DNA from: a virus
Length of the DNA stretch: 64,000 nt
Reading direction: 5' to 3' (one strand)
IMG/VR virus record: IMGVR_UViG_3300031753_000005
Span: 1 to 64,000 of that record
The position numbers and the translations under genes are program-made. The notes under the pieces were generated by a model, which made no database searches, had not been told where the DNA came from, and saw nothing but the letters and a program-made list of their open reading frames with translations. Below, piece after piece: positions 16,897-25,195 of this stretch; positions within the stretch are counted from its first letter, which is position 1; the number at the start of each line of letters is the position of its first letter.

Positions 16897-17828
16897 TCGT
16901 GGATGTGAAGAAGGATTTTGGCTGCGTCGGCGACGGCGTTGCGCTTGATGGGGCAAATTTCCAGCGTGCCATCAGTGCGGTGATGGTGAGTCCATATGGC
17001 GGTGGCCGCGTGTTCGTTCCGGCCGGTCGCTATAACCTGGCGGGCGGCATTATAGTTCCGAGCAACGTCTGGCTCGAAGGCGAACAGCGTAATTGCTCGA
17101 TCCTACAGTCGCTCGACCACGACGGCGTTGTCGTGACCGTCGGGGGCGGTAGCCCCAAGCTGACAGACCTCACGATCCTCGGCAGGGGGGCCGATGGCAT
17201 GGCGCTGGCCACCCGGCATGCGCTGGTCGTGAACTCGGTCGAGGGGATCTTCCGCGATATCCTGATCGCTGGCGGCGCGTCCGCCATCTACGCCGCCGGC
17301 GTCGATAACACCTTCGAGAACATCAAGGCCACGCAGGGCACCGGTCGCGCGCTAGTGACCAGCGTCGGCGCCGACTGGTACGTCAGATGCAAGTTCGACG
17401 CGGCACCGGGTTGGCAGCAGCAGGTCGCCGGCATCTCGTTCCTTGACGGCGCCGGCGAGAACCACCTGACGCAGATCGACTTGTCGGGAAGCTTCGTCAA
17501 CAGCATCGAGTTCGACGCGGGACCGCGCGCCGACACTCCTCCTATCGTGGTAATTGGCGACAGCATCATGTCGGCCGGCGTCACGCTCATCCGTGGCGAG
17601 TGGTTCTGCATGCACCACTGCGAGCTCGGCGGCGGCGACGTCGCCGTCAACCCGTCCTACGCTGGAGGCGTCACGATCGACGGGAACCGCGCCTTATCAC
17701 CGGTCCGGATACTGATCGGGTCGAGCCTCTGTCGCGGCGTCATCGCCAATAATGATCTGCCGGGATCACTAATCCGCCAGCAAGCGCTGAACACCAGCCT
17801 GGTCATGGGCGGCCAGAACCTTATTTGA
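16893..17828 (+). CDS. Tailspike-like protein, pectate lyase superfamily fold
   Basis: A 311-residue protein. The start (VKKDFGCVGDGVALDG, then NFQRAI) is the signature of the pectate lyase 3 family, with a right-handed parallel beta-helix. Later repeats of short strands with stacked Val/Ile, Gly and Asn turns fit the helix. Such proteins bind or cleave host surface polysaccharide. No attachment domain precedes the fold, so it may attach through another protein. ATGA-coupled to the upstream gene. Confidence 0.85.
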   Translation: MIVDVKKDFGCVGDGVALDGANFQRAISAVMVSPYGGGRVFVPAGRYNLAGGIIVPSNVWLEGEQRNCSILQSLDHDGVVVTVGGGSPKLTDLTILGRGADGMALATRHALVVNSVEGIFRDILIAGGASAIYAAGVDNTFENIKATQGTGRALVTSVGADWYVRCKFDAAPGWQQQVAGISFLDGAGENHLTQIDLSGSFVNSIEFDAGPRADTPPIVVIGDSIMSAGVTLIRGEWFCMHHCELGGGDVAVNPSYAGGVTIDGNRALSPVRILIGSSLCRGVIANNDLPGSLIRQQALNTSLVMGGQNLI

Positions 17829-17835
17829 TAGTGAG

Positions 17836-18849
17836 ATGAACAGAGTAGCTGTGATTCTTGGGCGCCGCATGAAAGAAGACTTCGGTGTTTTCCTCTCCTT
17901 GCTTATATTGCTTGGGTTAGCGTACTTTGCTGCGGTATTCCTCAGTTATAGCTGGGGATCGGCGTACGGACAGAGCGTCCCGGTTTGGCTACCGAACCTA
18001 CAGTTCAAGATAGGCTCGATCGGCGAGTTCCTGGTGCAGAGCCGCTGTCCGGACGGCTCGCCGCCGAACAACTGCGACCAGCCGTATCAGATGACCGACG
18101 CGATGTCACTCACCTGGCACAAGCGCGATTGGCCCGGCCCCTACGACGGCCTGTTTAGCGACAGCGTGTGGACGGCCTCGGGAGGAGTGCTGTCGACCTT
18201 CAGCGTCGAGCCGGATCACCCATGGGTGCCGCCAAACGACGGCGGGGACATCTACGGCATCGACACCAGCGTCGACCCCGTGAGGGTGCTCGTGCTGAAG
18301 ACGCAGACGGGGGACATTCCTCACCCCTACTACTTCATCGGTGCGAATTGCGGGGGAACCGGATGGGTGCTGTTCGACGCGGCGCTTCCGGTGCTCCCGG
18401 CTTATTACTATGGCGGAAATGCCAAGTGGCGGTCCGTCACGGCGCAGATCGGCCAGGCCGATTCGCCGAGCGGGTGCGCACCGCTCTCGCCAGCGTTTAC
18501 GCAGTATCACATGGAGCTTGTCGACGTCCCGTTCATCATATTCGGCACGCACACCACGCTGCGGATTCCGACGATCATCAGCGAGCATTACGACGGTCCC
18601 TCGCCGAGCCAATCCGTGAACCTTGAGCGCTTTTGGTTCGCGCTGGGCTGGGGAAAGATCCGCTGGGATTTCTATTCGGCAGACCGGCCGTCGCGAGGCG
18701 ACATTTCGGGTGCTTGCCCTCGCATGCCACCGTGGGATTATGTGCCCCCGTTCCCGGGCGCGCAGCTCACCGATTGCCGCGTCTGGACCAACATTACAGC
18801 TGCGGACGGCAGTTTTAAGCTCAACCAATATGGCTGGGGATGGCCATGA
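17836..18849 (+). CDS. Membrane-anchored or exported hypothetical protein
   Basis: A 337-residue protein with a hydrophobic segment at residues about 18-36 (VFLSLLILLGLAYFAAVFL) preceded by basic residues, thus a signal anchor or uncleaved signal. The remainder is rich in Pro, Trp, Cys and aromatic residues, typical of an extracellular domain; at least six Cys could form disulphides. No catalytic motif recognised. An adhesin or envelope-modifying role is possible. Confidence 0.7.
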   Translation: MNRVAVILGRRMKEDFGVFLSLLILLGLAYFAAVFLSYSWGSAYGQSVPVWLPNLQFKIGSIGEFLVQSRCPDGSPPNNCDQPYQMTDAMSLTWHKRDWPGPYDGLFSDSVWTASGGVLSTFSVEPDHPWVPPNDGGDIYGIDTSVDPVRVLVLKTQTGDIPHPYYFIGANCGGTGWVLFDAALPVLPAYYYGGNAKWRSVTAQIGQADSPSGCAPLSPAFTQYHMELVDVPFIIFGTHTTLRIPTIISEHYDGPSPSQSVNLERFWFALGWGKIRWDFYSADRPSRGDISGACPRMPPWDYVPPFPGAQLTDCRVWTNITAADGSFKLNQYGWGWP

Positions 18850-19076
18850 GAAGGCGCGGCATGGGATTTCATGGAGCTGGCCGCGGCGGCACGGCGCTCG
18901 GCGGCGCTCATGGAACGCCGGGGCGCGCCGCCCTGCGCTTGTGGGGGACGCCGACGGCAGGCTCGCCAGGCTTCACAGCCGCAGCCCCGGCGCCGAAAAT
19001 CCCTGCGAGCATCGGCCCGCCGACGCCTCCGGGTTCGCATCAGCCCACACTTCCTGGCATCGCGAGACGGCGATGA
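18846..19076 (+). CDS. Gly/Pro/Arg-rich small protein
   Basis: A 76-residue basic low-complexity protein starting at the ATGA overlap with the previous stop. Composition (Gly, Ala, Pro, Arg) resembles other small basic proteins around this genome's structural genes. Alternative frames are open here, but the overlaps at both ends favour this one. Confidence 0.55.
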   Translation: MRRRGMGFHGAGRGGTALGGAHGTPGRAALRLWGTPTAGSPGFTAAAPAPKIPASIGPPTPPGSHQPTLPGIARRR

Positions 19077-19252
19077 CGAAAGCCTCACCGACGAGAATTG
19101 CCAAGCAAGCTAGGCGCTTATGCCTGCTTTGTTCGCAATGGATCGAAGAGGATGATCCTCATTCTCAGCCTTGCACGGCATTGGGGGCTATGTTGGACGA
19201 GGCTATCGCGCGAATAGAAGCCGGCGCGCAGGGCATCATTGTCATCACCTAA
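19073..19252 (+). CDS. Small protein with CLLC motif
   Basis: A 59-residue protein beginning at an ATGA overlap. Residues about 17-34 contain CLLC, then HSQPC, a candidate metal site, followed by a C-terminal helix. No family recognised. Confidence 0.6.
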   Translation: MTKASPTRIAKQARRLCLLCSQWIEEDDPHSQPCTALGAMLDEAIARIEAGAQGIIVIT

Positions 19253-19262
19253 GTTCGCTCGC

Positions 19263-19532
19263 ATGGCCCTTTGGTATCACTGGACCACACCAGAAAATGC
19301 GGAGGCTATCGCGCGGGAAGGCTTCCGCGCCGGAACCTGTTTCGCGACATCGCCGACAGCCGCAAACCATCCGCTGTCTCGCAAAGATGGGGGCGGGGTA
19401 TTGCTGACAATCGACTATCCCTATGAGCCGACGAAATATCAGTGGCATTGGGGAATGACGCCTCATATTCCGCCTGAATATATCGTTCGCACCGACCAAA
19501 GCGCTAGGAAGGGCTCGGCCGAGTCCAGCTAG
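19263..19532 (+). CDS. Hypothetical protein, possible ADP-ribosyltransferase-like fold
   Basis: An 89-residue protein from ATG 19263 (a TTG at 19239 is also in frame). The start, WYHWTTPENAEAIAREGF, resembles the H-T-T/S pattern with a following helix seen in small ART-fold proteins and phage-borne relatives. That is a weak pattern match only: the C-terminal catalytic Glu region is not clear. Could equally be a structural protein. Confidence 0.65.
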   Translation: MALWYHWTTPENAEAIAREGFRAGTCFATSPTAANHPLSRKDGGGVLLTIDYPYEPTKYQWHWGMTPHIPPEYIVRTDQSARKGSAESS

Positions 19533-19748
19533 CGCGGCAGGAACGTAATTTCCTATCGTGTCGATGTTGAAGAGCGCTGGGGCAGCCTTTTAGGAGGTCT
19601 CAGACTTGGTTGTCCATCGGCGGACTCTTTAGGGAGTTTCTGCCGGTCCTCGGGCATGACCTAATTAAACTGCCCCGAAATCCGCCCTCCGCTAGCGCAT
19701 AGCGGCCACAGCGCCCGGCTGATTCCGGGCTTCATCCACGGGAATGCA
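19533..19748 (+). other. Intergenic leader of scaffold gene with two perfect hairpins
   Basis: No gene seen. Two short perfect stems stand out: CCGCTA/TAGCGG at 19689-19705 and GCCCGG/CCGGGC at 19713-19730, immediately upstream of the scaffold start. No T-run follows, so they are not obvious terminators. A late promoter may lie here, but I could not pick convincing -35 and -10 boxes. Confidence 0.45.
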
Positions 19749-20726
19749 ATGCTCTCGACGCAACTTAGCGCCGACGATCAGGCTTTGCTTGATCAGATGC
19801 GCGACGACGACGCTGGCTCGCCCGGCGTCGACCAGCCCGAAACTGAGTCAGAAACGACTCAGCCGCGAGTCGAGTCCGAGTCGGAAACGACTCAGGCGCC
19901 GCCGGCGAAACCGCCGCGGCAAACGATGGTCCCTCACCAGGCCTTGCACGAGGAGCGTGAGGTCCGCAAAGCGAGCGAACGGAAGATCGCCGAGCTCAGC
20001 GAGCGCTACGCTCGCCTCGAGGAACGCACCAACCTGCTCCTACAGCGAGCCGCTCAGCCCGAGCCCGCGGCCGAGGCGCCGATTCCAGAGCTCGCAACCG
20101 ATCCGGTCGGGCATTTCGCCGGGCGCCTGAATCAGACCGATCAGCGGCTCCAGGCCGCGACGCAACAAACCGGGCAGCAACAGCAACAGATCACGCAGAT
20201 CCTGCAACAGCAGGCCATCCATCAAGCGGTTACACAACGCGCGCAAAGTCTGGAACGGGAATTCGAAACCGAGCATCCCGACTATGGCGATGCGGTCAAG
20301 TTCGTGTCGAATAAGCGGTTTGAACAAATGGCGGCGATCGGCGTTCCGGCTGAGCAGCGCGCCCAGCAACTTCAGCAAGAGGGGTTTGCTCTAGCGGTTC
20401 ACGCGATGCAGAACGGCCGCAATCCCGCCGACCTAATCTATTCGCTCGCCCAAACTTATGGCTATGCGCCCGTTGACAATTCGCGCGGCAATTCTGGAAC
20501 TGTTGACTCGGCATCGCAGCAACACCCCGGACCCCAGCCGCCGGCTCCGGCGCAGCGCCTGCAGAACATTGCGGCTGGCCAGCAGCAAGGGCGTTCGCTG
20601 AGCCAGGCTCGCGGCACCGGACCCGTACCGATGACGGCCCAGCGGCTCCTGGAGATGACGACAAAAGAGTTCGACGCGTTTCAGACGGAGCACGCGGGCG
20701 AGTTTCGCGACATAATGGGGAGATGA
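19749..20726 (+). CDS. Capsid scaffolding protein
   Basis: A 325-residue acidic, Gln/Glu-rich protein directly upstream of the major capsid gene. An N-terminal disordered region carries a duplicated SETTQ acidic stretch (residues about 30-55). A charged coiled coil follows at about 70-100, then a Gln-rich helix at about 130-160, and a C-terminal helical segment (TTKEFDAFQTEHAGEF). This is the usual composition and position of podovirus scaffold proteins that template the procapsid and then leave. Confidence 0.85.
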   Translation: MLSTQLSADDQALLDQMRDDDAGSPGVDQPETESETTQPRVESESETTQAPPAKPPRQTMVPHQALHEEREVRKASERKIAELSERYARLEERTNLLLQRAAQPEPAAEAPIPELATDPVGHFAGRLNQTDQRLQAATQQTGQQQQQITQILQQQAIHQAVTQRAQSLEREFETEHPDYGDAVKFVSNKRFEQMAAIGVPAEQRAQQLQQEGFALAVHAMQNGRNPADLIYSLAQTYGYAPVDNSRGNSGTVDSASQQHPGPQPPAPAQRLQNIAAGQQQGRSLSQARGTGPVPMTAQRLLEMTTKEFDAFQTEHAGEFRDIMGR

Positions 20727-21035
20727 TGTTTCGTTGCGTAAGGCCGGAGAATTGTGTTGCCCGGACAGTATCCACCGGCAAGACAATATGTCTCCGCCAC
20801 GGATGCCAGTCGATCCAGGGTCGTATTCGAACCCTCGATGGCGCGGACGGAGAACCCGAAGCCGCGCAGAGGCGCGATTGAGCCCGCAAGGGAAAGACGC
20901 GCCTCACTTTTGACGCTTCGGCGTCTTCGGCCCAACCCGGCCGCAACGGGTCTTCGCCAGTCCTGCCTGCGTAAAGGCGGGTTTCGTGTCTCGGCGCACC
21001 GAGGCATCGGATCCACTTTTTCATAGGCAACGGAA
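20727..21035 (+). other. Structured leader upstream of major capsid gene
   Basis: A 309-base gap. I see a string of hairpins: 20804-20842 (imperfect, AGGGT/ACCCT core), 20870-20904 (AGGCGCG/CGCGCCT), 20912-20925 (GACGC-TTCG-GCGTC), 20936-20950 (CCCG/CGGG), 20962-20981 and 20990-21003 (CTCGG/CCGAG). None is followed by a T-run. The capsid start has only AGG eleven bases upstream as a ribosome site. A 90-codon frame at 20754-21026 is not convincing. Likely an RNA leader that affects stability, processing or translation of the capsid message. Confidence 0.55.
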
Positions 21036-21424
21036 ATGGCTGCCACCTCATATGGCACAAACGATCCGCTGGCGGTCAAATTATGGTCGCGGCGGCTTAT
21101 CGTCGAAGTTCTGAAAAATACCTGGTGCTCCCGATTCATGGGGGAGTCCTCGGGCTCGGTCATCCAAATCAAGGATGAGACGTCCAAAGGCCCCGGCGAC
21201 AAGATCACCTACGGGCTGCGCATGCAGCTCACGGGCGCAGGCGTCATCGGCGACGGGACGTTGGAGGGTCAGGAAGAGGCTCTCACCACATACAACGACT
21301 CGCTCTTCATCAACCAGCTTCGGCATTCGGTCCGGTCCGCCGGCCGCATGACGCAGCAGCGGGTGCCGTTCAACATCCGTGACGAGGCTCTCAGTGGCTT
21401 GAGGGACTGGTGGTCCGACAGGCT
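21036..21424 (+). CDS. Major capsid protein, N4-gp56 family, exon 1
   Basis: Encodes the first 129 residues plus two bases of the next codon. The start (YGTNDPLAVKLWSRRL), the GDKITYGLRMQL stretch and the QQRVPFNIRDEA / WWSDRL block follow the N4-gp56 major capsid family. Unspliced, the frame runs 25 more bases into a TAA at 21447-21449, giving a truncated 137-residue product. The exon ends at U21424, pairing with the intron guide as a U-G wobble. Joined to 22272-22959 it gives 358 residues, normal for the family. Confidence 0.92.
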
Positions 21425-22271
21425 TGAAGTCAGGCCCCTCGCGGCGTAAGTCGCGAGTGACAACGAGGTGAATTGCTGGAAACCCCTAACGTAAAGTCGA
21501 GGGCAATCAGCAGCCAAGCCTTGAATTGATATGGGATTTCTGGTAATTTGATCGAATGAGAAACGATCAGTTACCAGATGGTATGAGATACGTTTTCGCT
21601 GACGGTTCGCCAGCGAGACGATGCAAAAAATGCGGAGATTGGAAGCCGCTTTCTGAGTTCCAGATGTACGATGTGTCCCGCGGGTGGCGTCGCCACGCAT
21701 GCAGAACATGCAACACGGCTCGCATCGAGGAATGGCATCGGGAACACGCAGAAGAACGGAAAGCTAAAAATAGGGCTAAGTATGCGGCCGATCCGATCGC
21801 ATACTGGTCGCCTCAACGCCGGAAAAGAGCCAATGAATTGGCCAAAAAACGAGCCACGGTGCTTCGCGAGCTAGTCTTGGTCGCTTATGGGCGCCAATGC
21901 ATTTGCTGCGGAGAGGCCGAGCCGAGGTTTCTGACGATCGATCACATCGAAAACGATGGGGTCATTCAGCGGAAATCACATGGCGTTGGCGCTCATTTCT
22001 GGCGCTGGCTTATCAAGCGCGGCTTCCCCGATGGTTTCCAAGTCCTTTGCATGAACTGCAATTTTGGCAAGGCCATGAACGGTGGCATTTGCCCCCATGT
22101 CGCCAAGGAAGGTTCAACGACTATCCCGTAAGGGAGTACGGCCAAGCGGCCGGAAGTGCCTCGGACCCTACCAGCCTAGCTGGAGGGCCGTGATATAGTC
22201 TGCTCTCACGGGAAACCGTGAGCAGTCCGAACGGGCGGTCGGAAAGTAGCGATCTCCGGCGAACATCAAGG
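21425..22271 (+). mobile_element. Group I intron in the major capsid gene
   Basis: An 847-base self-splicing intron candidate. P1: exon GGCU pairs with GGCC (21433-21436) with a U-G pair at the splice site. P10: GAAGUC (21426-21431) pairs with GAUUUC in exon 2. Core elements: P3 CGAGG (21464-21468) with CCUCG (22159-22163); P4 UUGCUG (21473-21478) with CAGCAG (21508-21513); P5 CCCU/AGGG; P6 GCCUU (21518-21522) with AAGGU (22109-22113); P7 GACUAU (22119-22124) with AUAGUC (22195-22200); P8 at 22166-22187; a P9 hairpin at 22202-22224. Extra stems between P7 and P3' (about 22125-22153) resemble subgroup IA. The terminal G is 22271. The HNH gene fills the P6 loop. Confidence 0.93.
21556..22131 (+). 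CDS. HNH homing endonuclease inside the intron
   Basis: A 191-residue protein. Four Cys in CKKC and CRTC (residues about 24-52) suggest an N-terminal zinc finger, followed by a basic helical region. The HNH core is at about 110-180: CICCG, then FLTIDHI with the catalytic His, and LCMNCNFGK with the second Cys pair and Asn. It would cut intronless capsid alleles and promote intron spread. The last codons lie in P6' and the 5' strand of P7, so translation and folding of the intron compete for the same bases. Confidence 0.92.
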   Translation: MRNDQLPDGMRYVFADGSPARRCKKCGDWKPLSEFQMYDVSRGWRRHACRTCNTARIEEWHREHAEERKAKNRAKYAADPIAYWSPQRRKRANELAKKRATVLRELVLVAYGRQCICCGEAEPRFLTIDHIENDGVIQRKSHGVGAHFWRWLIKRGFPDGFQVLCMNCNFGKAMNGGICPHVAKEGSTTIP

Positions 22272-22959
22272 CGATTTCAGTTTTCTGAATCAAGTCTGCG
22301 GGAACACCGCCCAGGTCGATACGCGGTTCACCGGGCTACAGGCGACGCTGATCCCGTCCGACACGAGCCATCAGGTTTTTGTCGGGAGCACGGGCAATGC
22401 CGGCACTGACCAGTCCATCTCGACAACCGAGACGTTTACCTTGACGGTAATCGACAAGGCGGTCGAGCGGGCGCGATCAATCTCGCCGGCTATTCGGCCT
22501 GTGATGATCGGCGGGCGGGCGTTCTACGTGGCGTTCCTGCATCCCTATCAGATCACCGATCTGCGCACCAACACCAATACCGGCCAGTTCATCGACATTC
22601 AGAAAGCGGCGATGACCGGCGGCGAAGTCGAAGACAATCCGATCTTCGACGGCAGTTTGGGTATGTACAACGGCGTGATCTTGCACGGCGATTATCGGGT
22701 CAGTCTCGGTGTCAATTCATCAACGACAACCCTCGCAGTGGCAAGCACCCGGCGAGCGGTGTTCGCTGGTGCCCAGGCTGCGGTCTGCGCTTTCGGGCGC
22801 GACAACGGGCCGGAGCGGTTTACGTGGGTCGAGGAACTCTTCGACTACGAGAACCAGCTCGGTGTCGCGGCGGGTCTGATCTTTGGTCTCAAAAAGGCAG
22901 TGTTCAATAGTGCTGACTTCGCGGTCATCACGATGGACACCTACGCCGCAGCCCACTGA
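22272..22959 (+). CDS. Major capsid protein, N4-gp56 family, exon 2
   Basis: Encodes the C-terminal 229 residues. The first base completes the Leu codon of exon 1, giving ...DRL-DFSFLNQVCGN, which matches the family's expected spacing between the WWxDR and FNQ elements. The body contains AFYVAFLHPYQITDLR and a C-terminal FDYENQLGVAAGLIFGLKK segment typical of the fold. Without splicing only a fragment from an internal codon near 22441 could be made. GAGGAGG precedes the next gene 12 bases downstream. Confidence 0.92.
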
Positions 22960-22971
22960 GGAGGTATTGCA

Positions 22972-23484
22972 ATGGCTGTTCAGACTTACACCTGCACGAT
23001 TGCCAAGAACCAGGTGCCGAAAGCCTACCAGGTGGGCGATCAGTCGGTGTCCGGCTACATCATGGAGTCGGGCGGCACCAATGCCGGCATTTCCACAGTG
23101 GGCGATATCCTGATCCTGTGCAAGATTCCGCACGGGGCGAGGATCGTCGACTTCTGGGAATATCACAGCACGGGCGCCACGGCGCAGGGCCTGCAATTCG
23201 GGCTCAGCAAGGGCGTGGCGGCGAGCGGTGGTGCTGGGCTTTCATGCCTCCTGGCCTCAAGTGCGCAAGCGACCATGAACCGGTTCAACGTCACGAACTG
23301 GAAAGCGGTTGCGGGCGCCATCGGGCCGCCGGTCGTGTCAATCTCGGATGCTGATACGACCAGATTTGCGCTGTTGCAGGCGCAGATCGTCAGCGGCACG
23401 ACGACGACTTCGCTCAAGGTGTGGTTCAACATCATCTATCGGATGGATGGGCCATACGAGACGCCGTCAGGCGCCGGCACGTAA
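22972..23484 (+). CDS. Putative capsid decoration or minor head protein
   Basis: A 170-residue protein with a strong GAGGAGG site, right after the capsid gene. Mostly beta-like sequence with Gly and Thr, e.g. ILILCKIPHGARIVDFWEY, and a C-terminal LKVWFNIIYRMD strand. Position and strong translation signal suggest an abundant virion protein such as a decoration protein. I cannot name a family. Confidence 0.75.
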   Translation: MAVQTYTCTIAKNQVPKAYQVGDQSVSGYIMESGGTNAGISTVGDILILCKIPHGARIVDFWEYHSTGATAQGLQFGLSKGVAASGGAGLSCLLASSAQATMNRFNVTNWKAVAGAIGPPVVSISDADTTRFALLQAQIVSGTTTTSLKVWFNIIYRMDGPYETPSGAGT

Positions 23485-23563
23485 TCGACAGCGGCGTCGG
23501 CTCATCAGGATCTGAGACGCTCTCCTATGGGCCGGCGCCGCAACGTCGTGATGAGGTAGGTAG

Positions 23564-23800
23564 ATGAGCATAAATCGCGATGGCTCCATAACGATAGACC
23601 ACCCAATTCCAGACCCAGCTGATCTCGCTGAGTGGTACAAACGACAAATCGCCAGCGCAGAAGCGGATCTTAGAAATATTATGCATATCTGCCACCCTGA
23701 CGGAGATGACAGGATAGACGCAATCGCGAGACTGCGGGCGGCATGGCTTTTTGCGTCTAAAATACTGGATGAGTTCGGCGGCATCACCGGGGAGTCTTAA
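23564..23800 (+). CDS. Hypothetical small protein
   Basis: A 78-residue protein with GAGGTAGGT before its ATG. Acidic N-terminus, then a long helix (WYKRQIASAEADLRNIM) and a second helix near the C-terminus. No family recognised. Converges with the following minus-strand gene, overlapping it by four bases. Confidence 0.7.
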   Translation: MSINRDGSITIDHPIPDPADLAEWYKRQIASAEADLRNIMHICHPDGDDRIDAIARLRAAWLFASKILDEFGGITGES

Positions 23801-24021
23801 TATGCGTGCTCATGAACCCATGGGTCATAATTTATTTTAGTTATACCAGGAAGGCGCTTTTCTGAGAGAACTGCAAAAATTCCCAAGATACTATTCGTTG
23901 ATTGATACCACTGGAGCCACACCGTTATCAGTTTTCCTTTCTCATCAAAGCCCACTCGCGTTGGCGTAAGCGCAAACACCCAGTGCCATTTTCGTGATTT
24001 ATCTTTCTCTACAAAGATCAT
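23797..24021 (-). CDS. Hypothetical protein, antisense moron-like gene
   Basis: A 74-residue protein. ATG 24021 has AGAGAGG five bases upstream; the frame is open further but has no better start. Sequence alternates strands with many Trp (KWHWVFALTPTRVGF, VWLQWYQST). It is AT-richer than its neighbours. Function unknown. Confidence 0.7.
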   Translation of the reverse strand: MIFVEKDKSRKWHWVFALTPTRVGFDEKGKLITVWLQWYQSTNSILGIFAVLSEKRLPGITKINYDPWVHEHAY

Positions 24022-24095
24022 TCTAGCCTCTCTACCCAATCCTATAGGAACGCCTTGATACACCCCATTCGCGCAACTCACAAGGAGATGACTCA

Positions 24096-24368
24096 ATGTC
24101 CGCATCCCGCCGCCGCCCAGCGAGCGACGAACCCAAAGAGATTGCCTCAGCCGAAGAGCCGATACCTGAGCCGGTGATCGTGCCACACCCGACGCATGGC
24201 TTTGTCGGCGGCAAGGGACCACTGCGCCCCTGGCAGCCCGTGCGTCTCGGCCCTGTCGTGGTGGAGGCGCCAAAGGAGGAAGGCGCGGGCGGCGTGGCCA
24301 ATCTTTCGGAATCCGCCCAGACGGAAATCCGCCAGGCGCATGAGGCCGAGCGAAAGGACTCTGAATAA
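24096..24368 (+). CDS. Pro-rich protein with C-terminal GGVANLSE tail
   Basis: A 90-residue protein behind CAAGGAGATG. The middle is Pro/Val-rich. The last ~25 residues (GGVANLSESAQTEIRQAHEAER) are nearly the same as the end of the unrelated protein at 44971-45213. The shared tail may be a helix used for docking or assembly. TAATG links it to the next gene. Confidence 0.75.
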   Translation: MSASRRRPASDEPKEIASAEEPIPEPVIVPHPTHGFVGGKGPLRPWQPVRLGPVVVEAPKEEGAGGVANLSESAQTEIRQAHEAERKDSE

Positions 24369-24568
24369 TGACCATATATAACGGCATCAAGATCACGATG
24401 GAGTGTTTCGGGACCGGAACCAACCCGTGGACCGCAACGATCGATTTAGGGCCTAACGCTCGCGCAGGGGGCGGGATTCAAGGCCCCCAGACGGTCCTGA
24501 CGGCAACGACATTATCGGCTCTCTGCACGGCAATTCAAGTCGTTACCGTGGCATCTGGCGTTACATAA
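24368..24568 (+). CDS. Hypothetical small protein
   Basis: A 66-residue protein with TAATG coupling. Beta-hairpin-like N-terminus, Gly-rich loop, then a hydrophobic C-terminal helix. No family recognised; may be a minor structural protein. Confidence 0.65.
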   Translation: MTIYNGIKITMECFGTGTNPWTATIDLGPNARAGGGIQGPQTVLTATTLSALCTAIQVVTVASGVT

Positions 24569-24577
24569 GGATCCCGA

Positions 24578-25192
24578 ATGATGTGGAAATGGATTCGCCG
24601 GCTCGCTGTCTTATACATCATCTGGGAGGTTTTCTTATCCCCCGGCACTGGACTGATTCAGACGCATGCGCAGAGCGCTTGCACTATCGCGGGCAACCCT
24701 GGGGGGCAGCTTGGCACGCAGGGCACGTCGCTTGGCACAATGACCAATGAGCAGGTGGAGATTGAGGGCGGATGCATCGACAGCACGCCCATCGGTCAGA
24801 ATACGCCCGCTGCAGGCTCGTTTACGACCGAGACCACCACCGGCAATCAGACTGCGACCGGCGCGCTCAACACATTCGGCACCTCGACCAGCGCACCCGC
24901 GCACATCGGCAGTGCCCAAACTACCGCACCCGTGCCCACATCCTGCGGCACAGGCTCGCCATCGGTCGCCGGCAGTGATACCGCTGGCATCATCACGATG
25001 GGGACCAGCGCCACGGGCTGCATCGTCACGTTTAACAGGGCCTACACTGGCACGCCGATCTGCTCGGTTGATTGGCAAACCAATCTTGCATCGATGGTGT
25101 TTACCGTTTCGCCGTCAGCGATCACACTGACGCAGACCTCCGCCAGCGGCAATCTGGTGGATTATTTCTGTGTCGCGCCGGCCGGAGGCTGA
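24578..25192 (+). CDS. Exported hypothetical protein
   Basis: A 204-residue protein with a basic start (MMWKWIRR), a hydrophobic segment (LAVLYIIWEVFL) and a possible cleavage site near ATHAQS-type sequence (residues about 27-32). The mature part is Thr/Ser/Gly-rich with paired Cys, similar to secreted or fibre proteins. The C-terminal ~100 residues resemble beta repeats with a DYFCVAPAGG end. An adhesin-like role is a guess. Confidence 0.7.
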   Translation: MMWKWIRRLAVLYIIWEVFLSPGTGLIQTHAQSACTIAGNPGGQLGTQGTSLGTMTNEQVEIEGGCIDSTPIGQNTPAAGSFTTETTTGNQTATGALNTFGTSTSAPAHIGSAQTTAPVPTSCGTGSPSVAGSDTAGIITMGTSATGCIVTFNRAYTGTPICSVDWQTNLASMVFTVSPSAITLTQTSASGNLVDYFCVAPAGG

Positions 25193-25195
25193 TTA

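Noticed and set aside
20804-20842. Possible tRNA T-arm (AGGGT-cgtattcga-ACCCT)
   Set aside because: Loop is nine bases rather than seven and no acceptor or anticodon arm can be drawn around it.
20754-21026. 90-codon frame between scaffold and capsid
   Set aside because: No ribosome site, Arg-rich shadow-like composition, and the DNA is better explained by a run of hairpins.
21447-22272. Frameshift or assembly error as the explanation for the split capsid gene
   Set aside because: The insert has the group I core pairings, P1 and P10 at the right places, and an intact HNH gene, so an intron is a better explanation.
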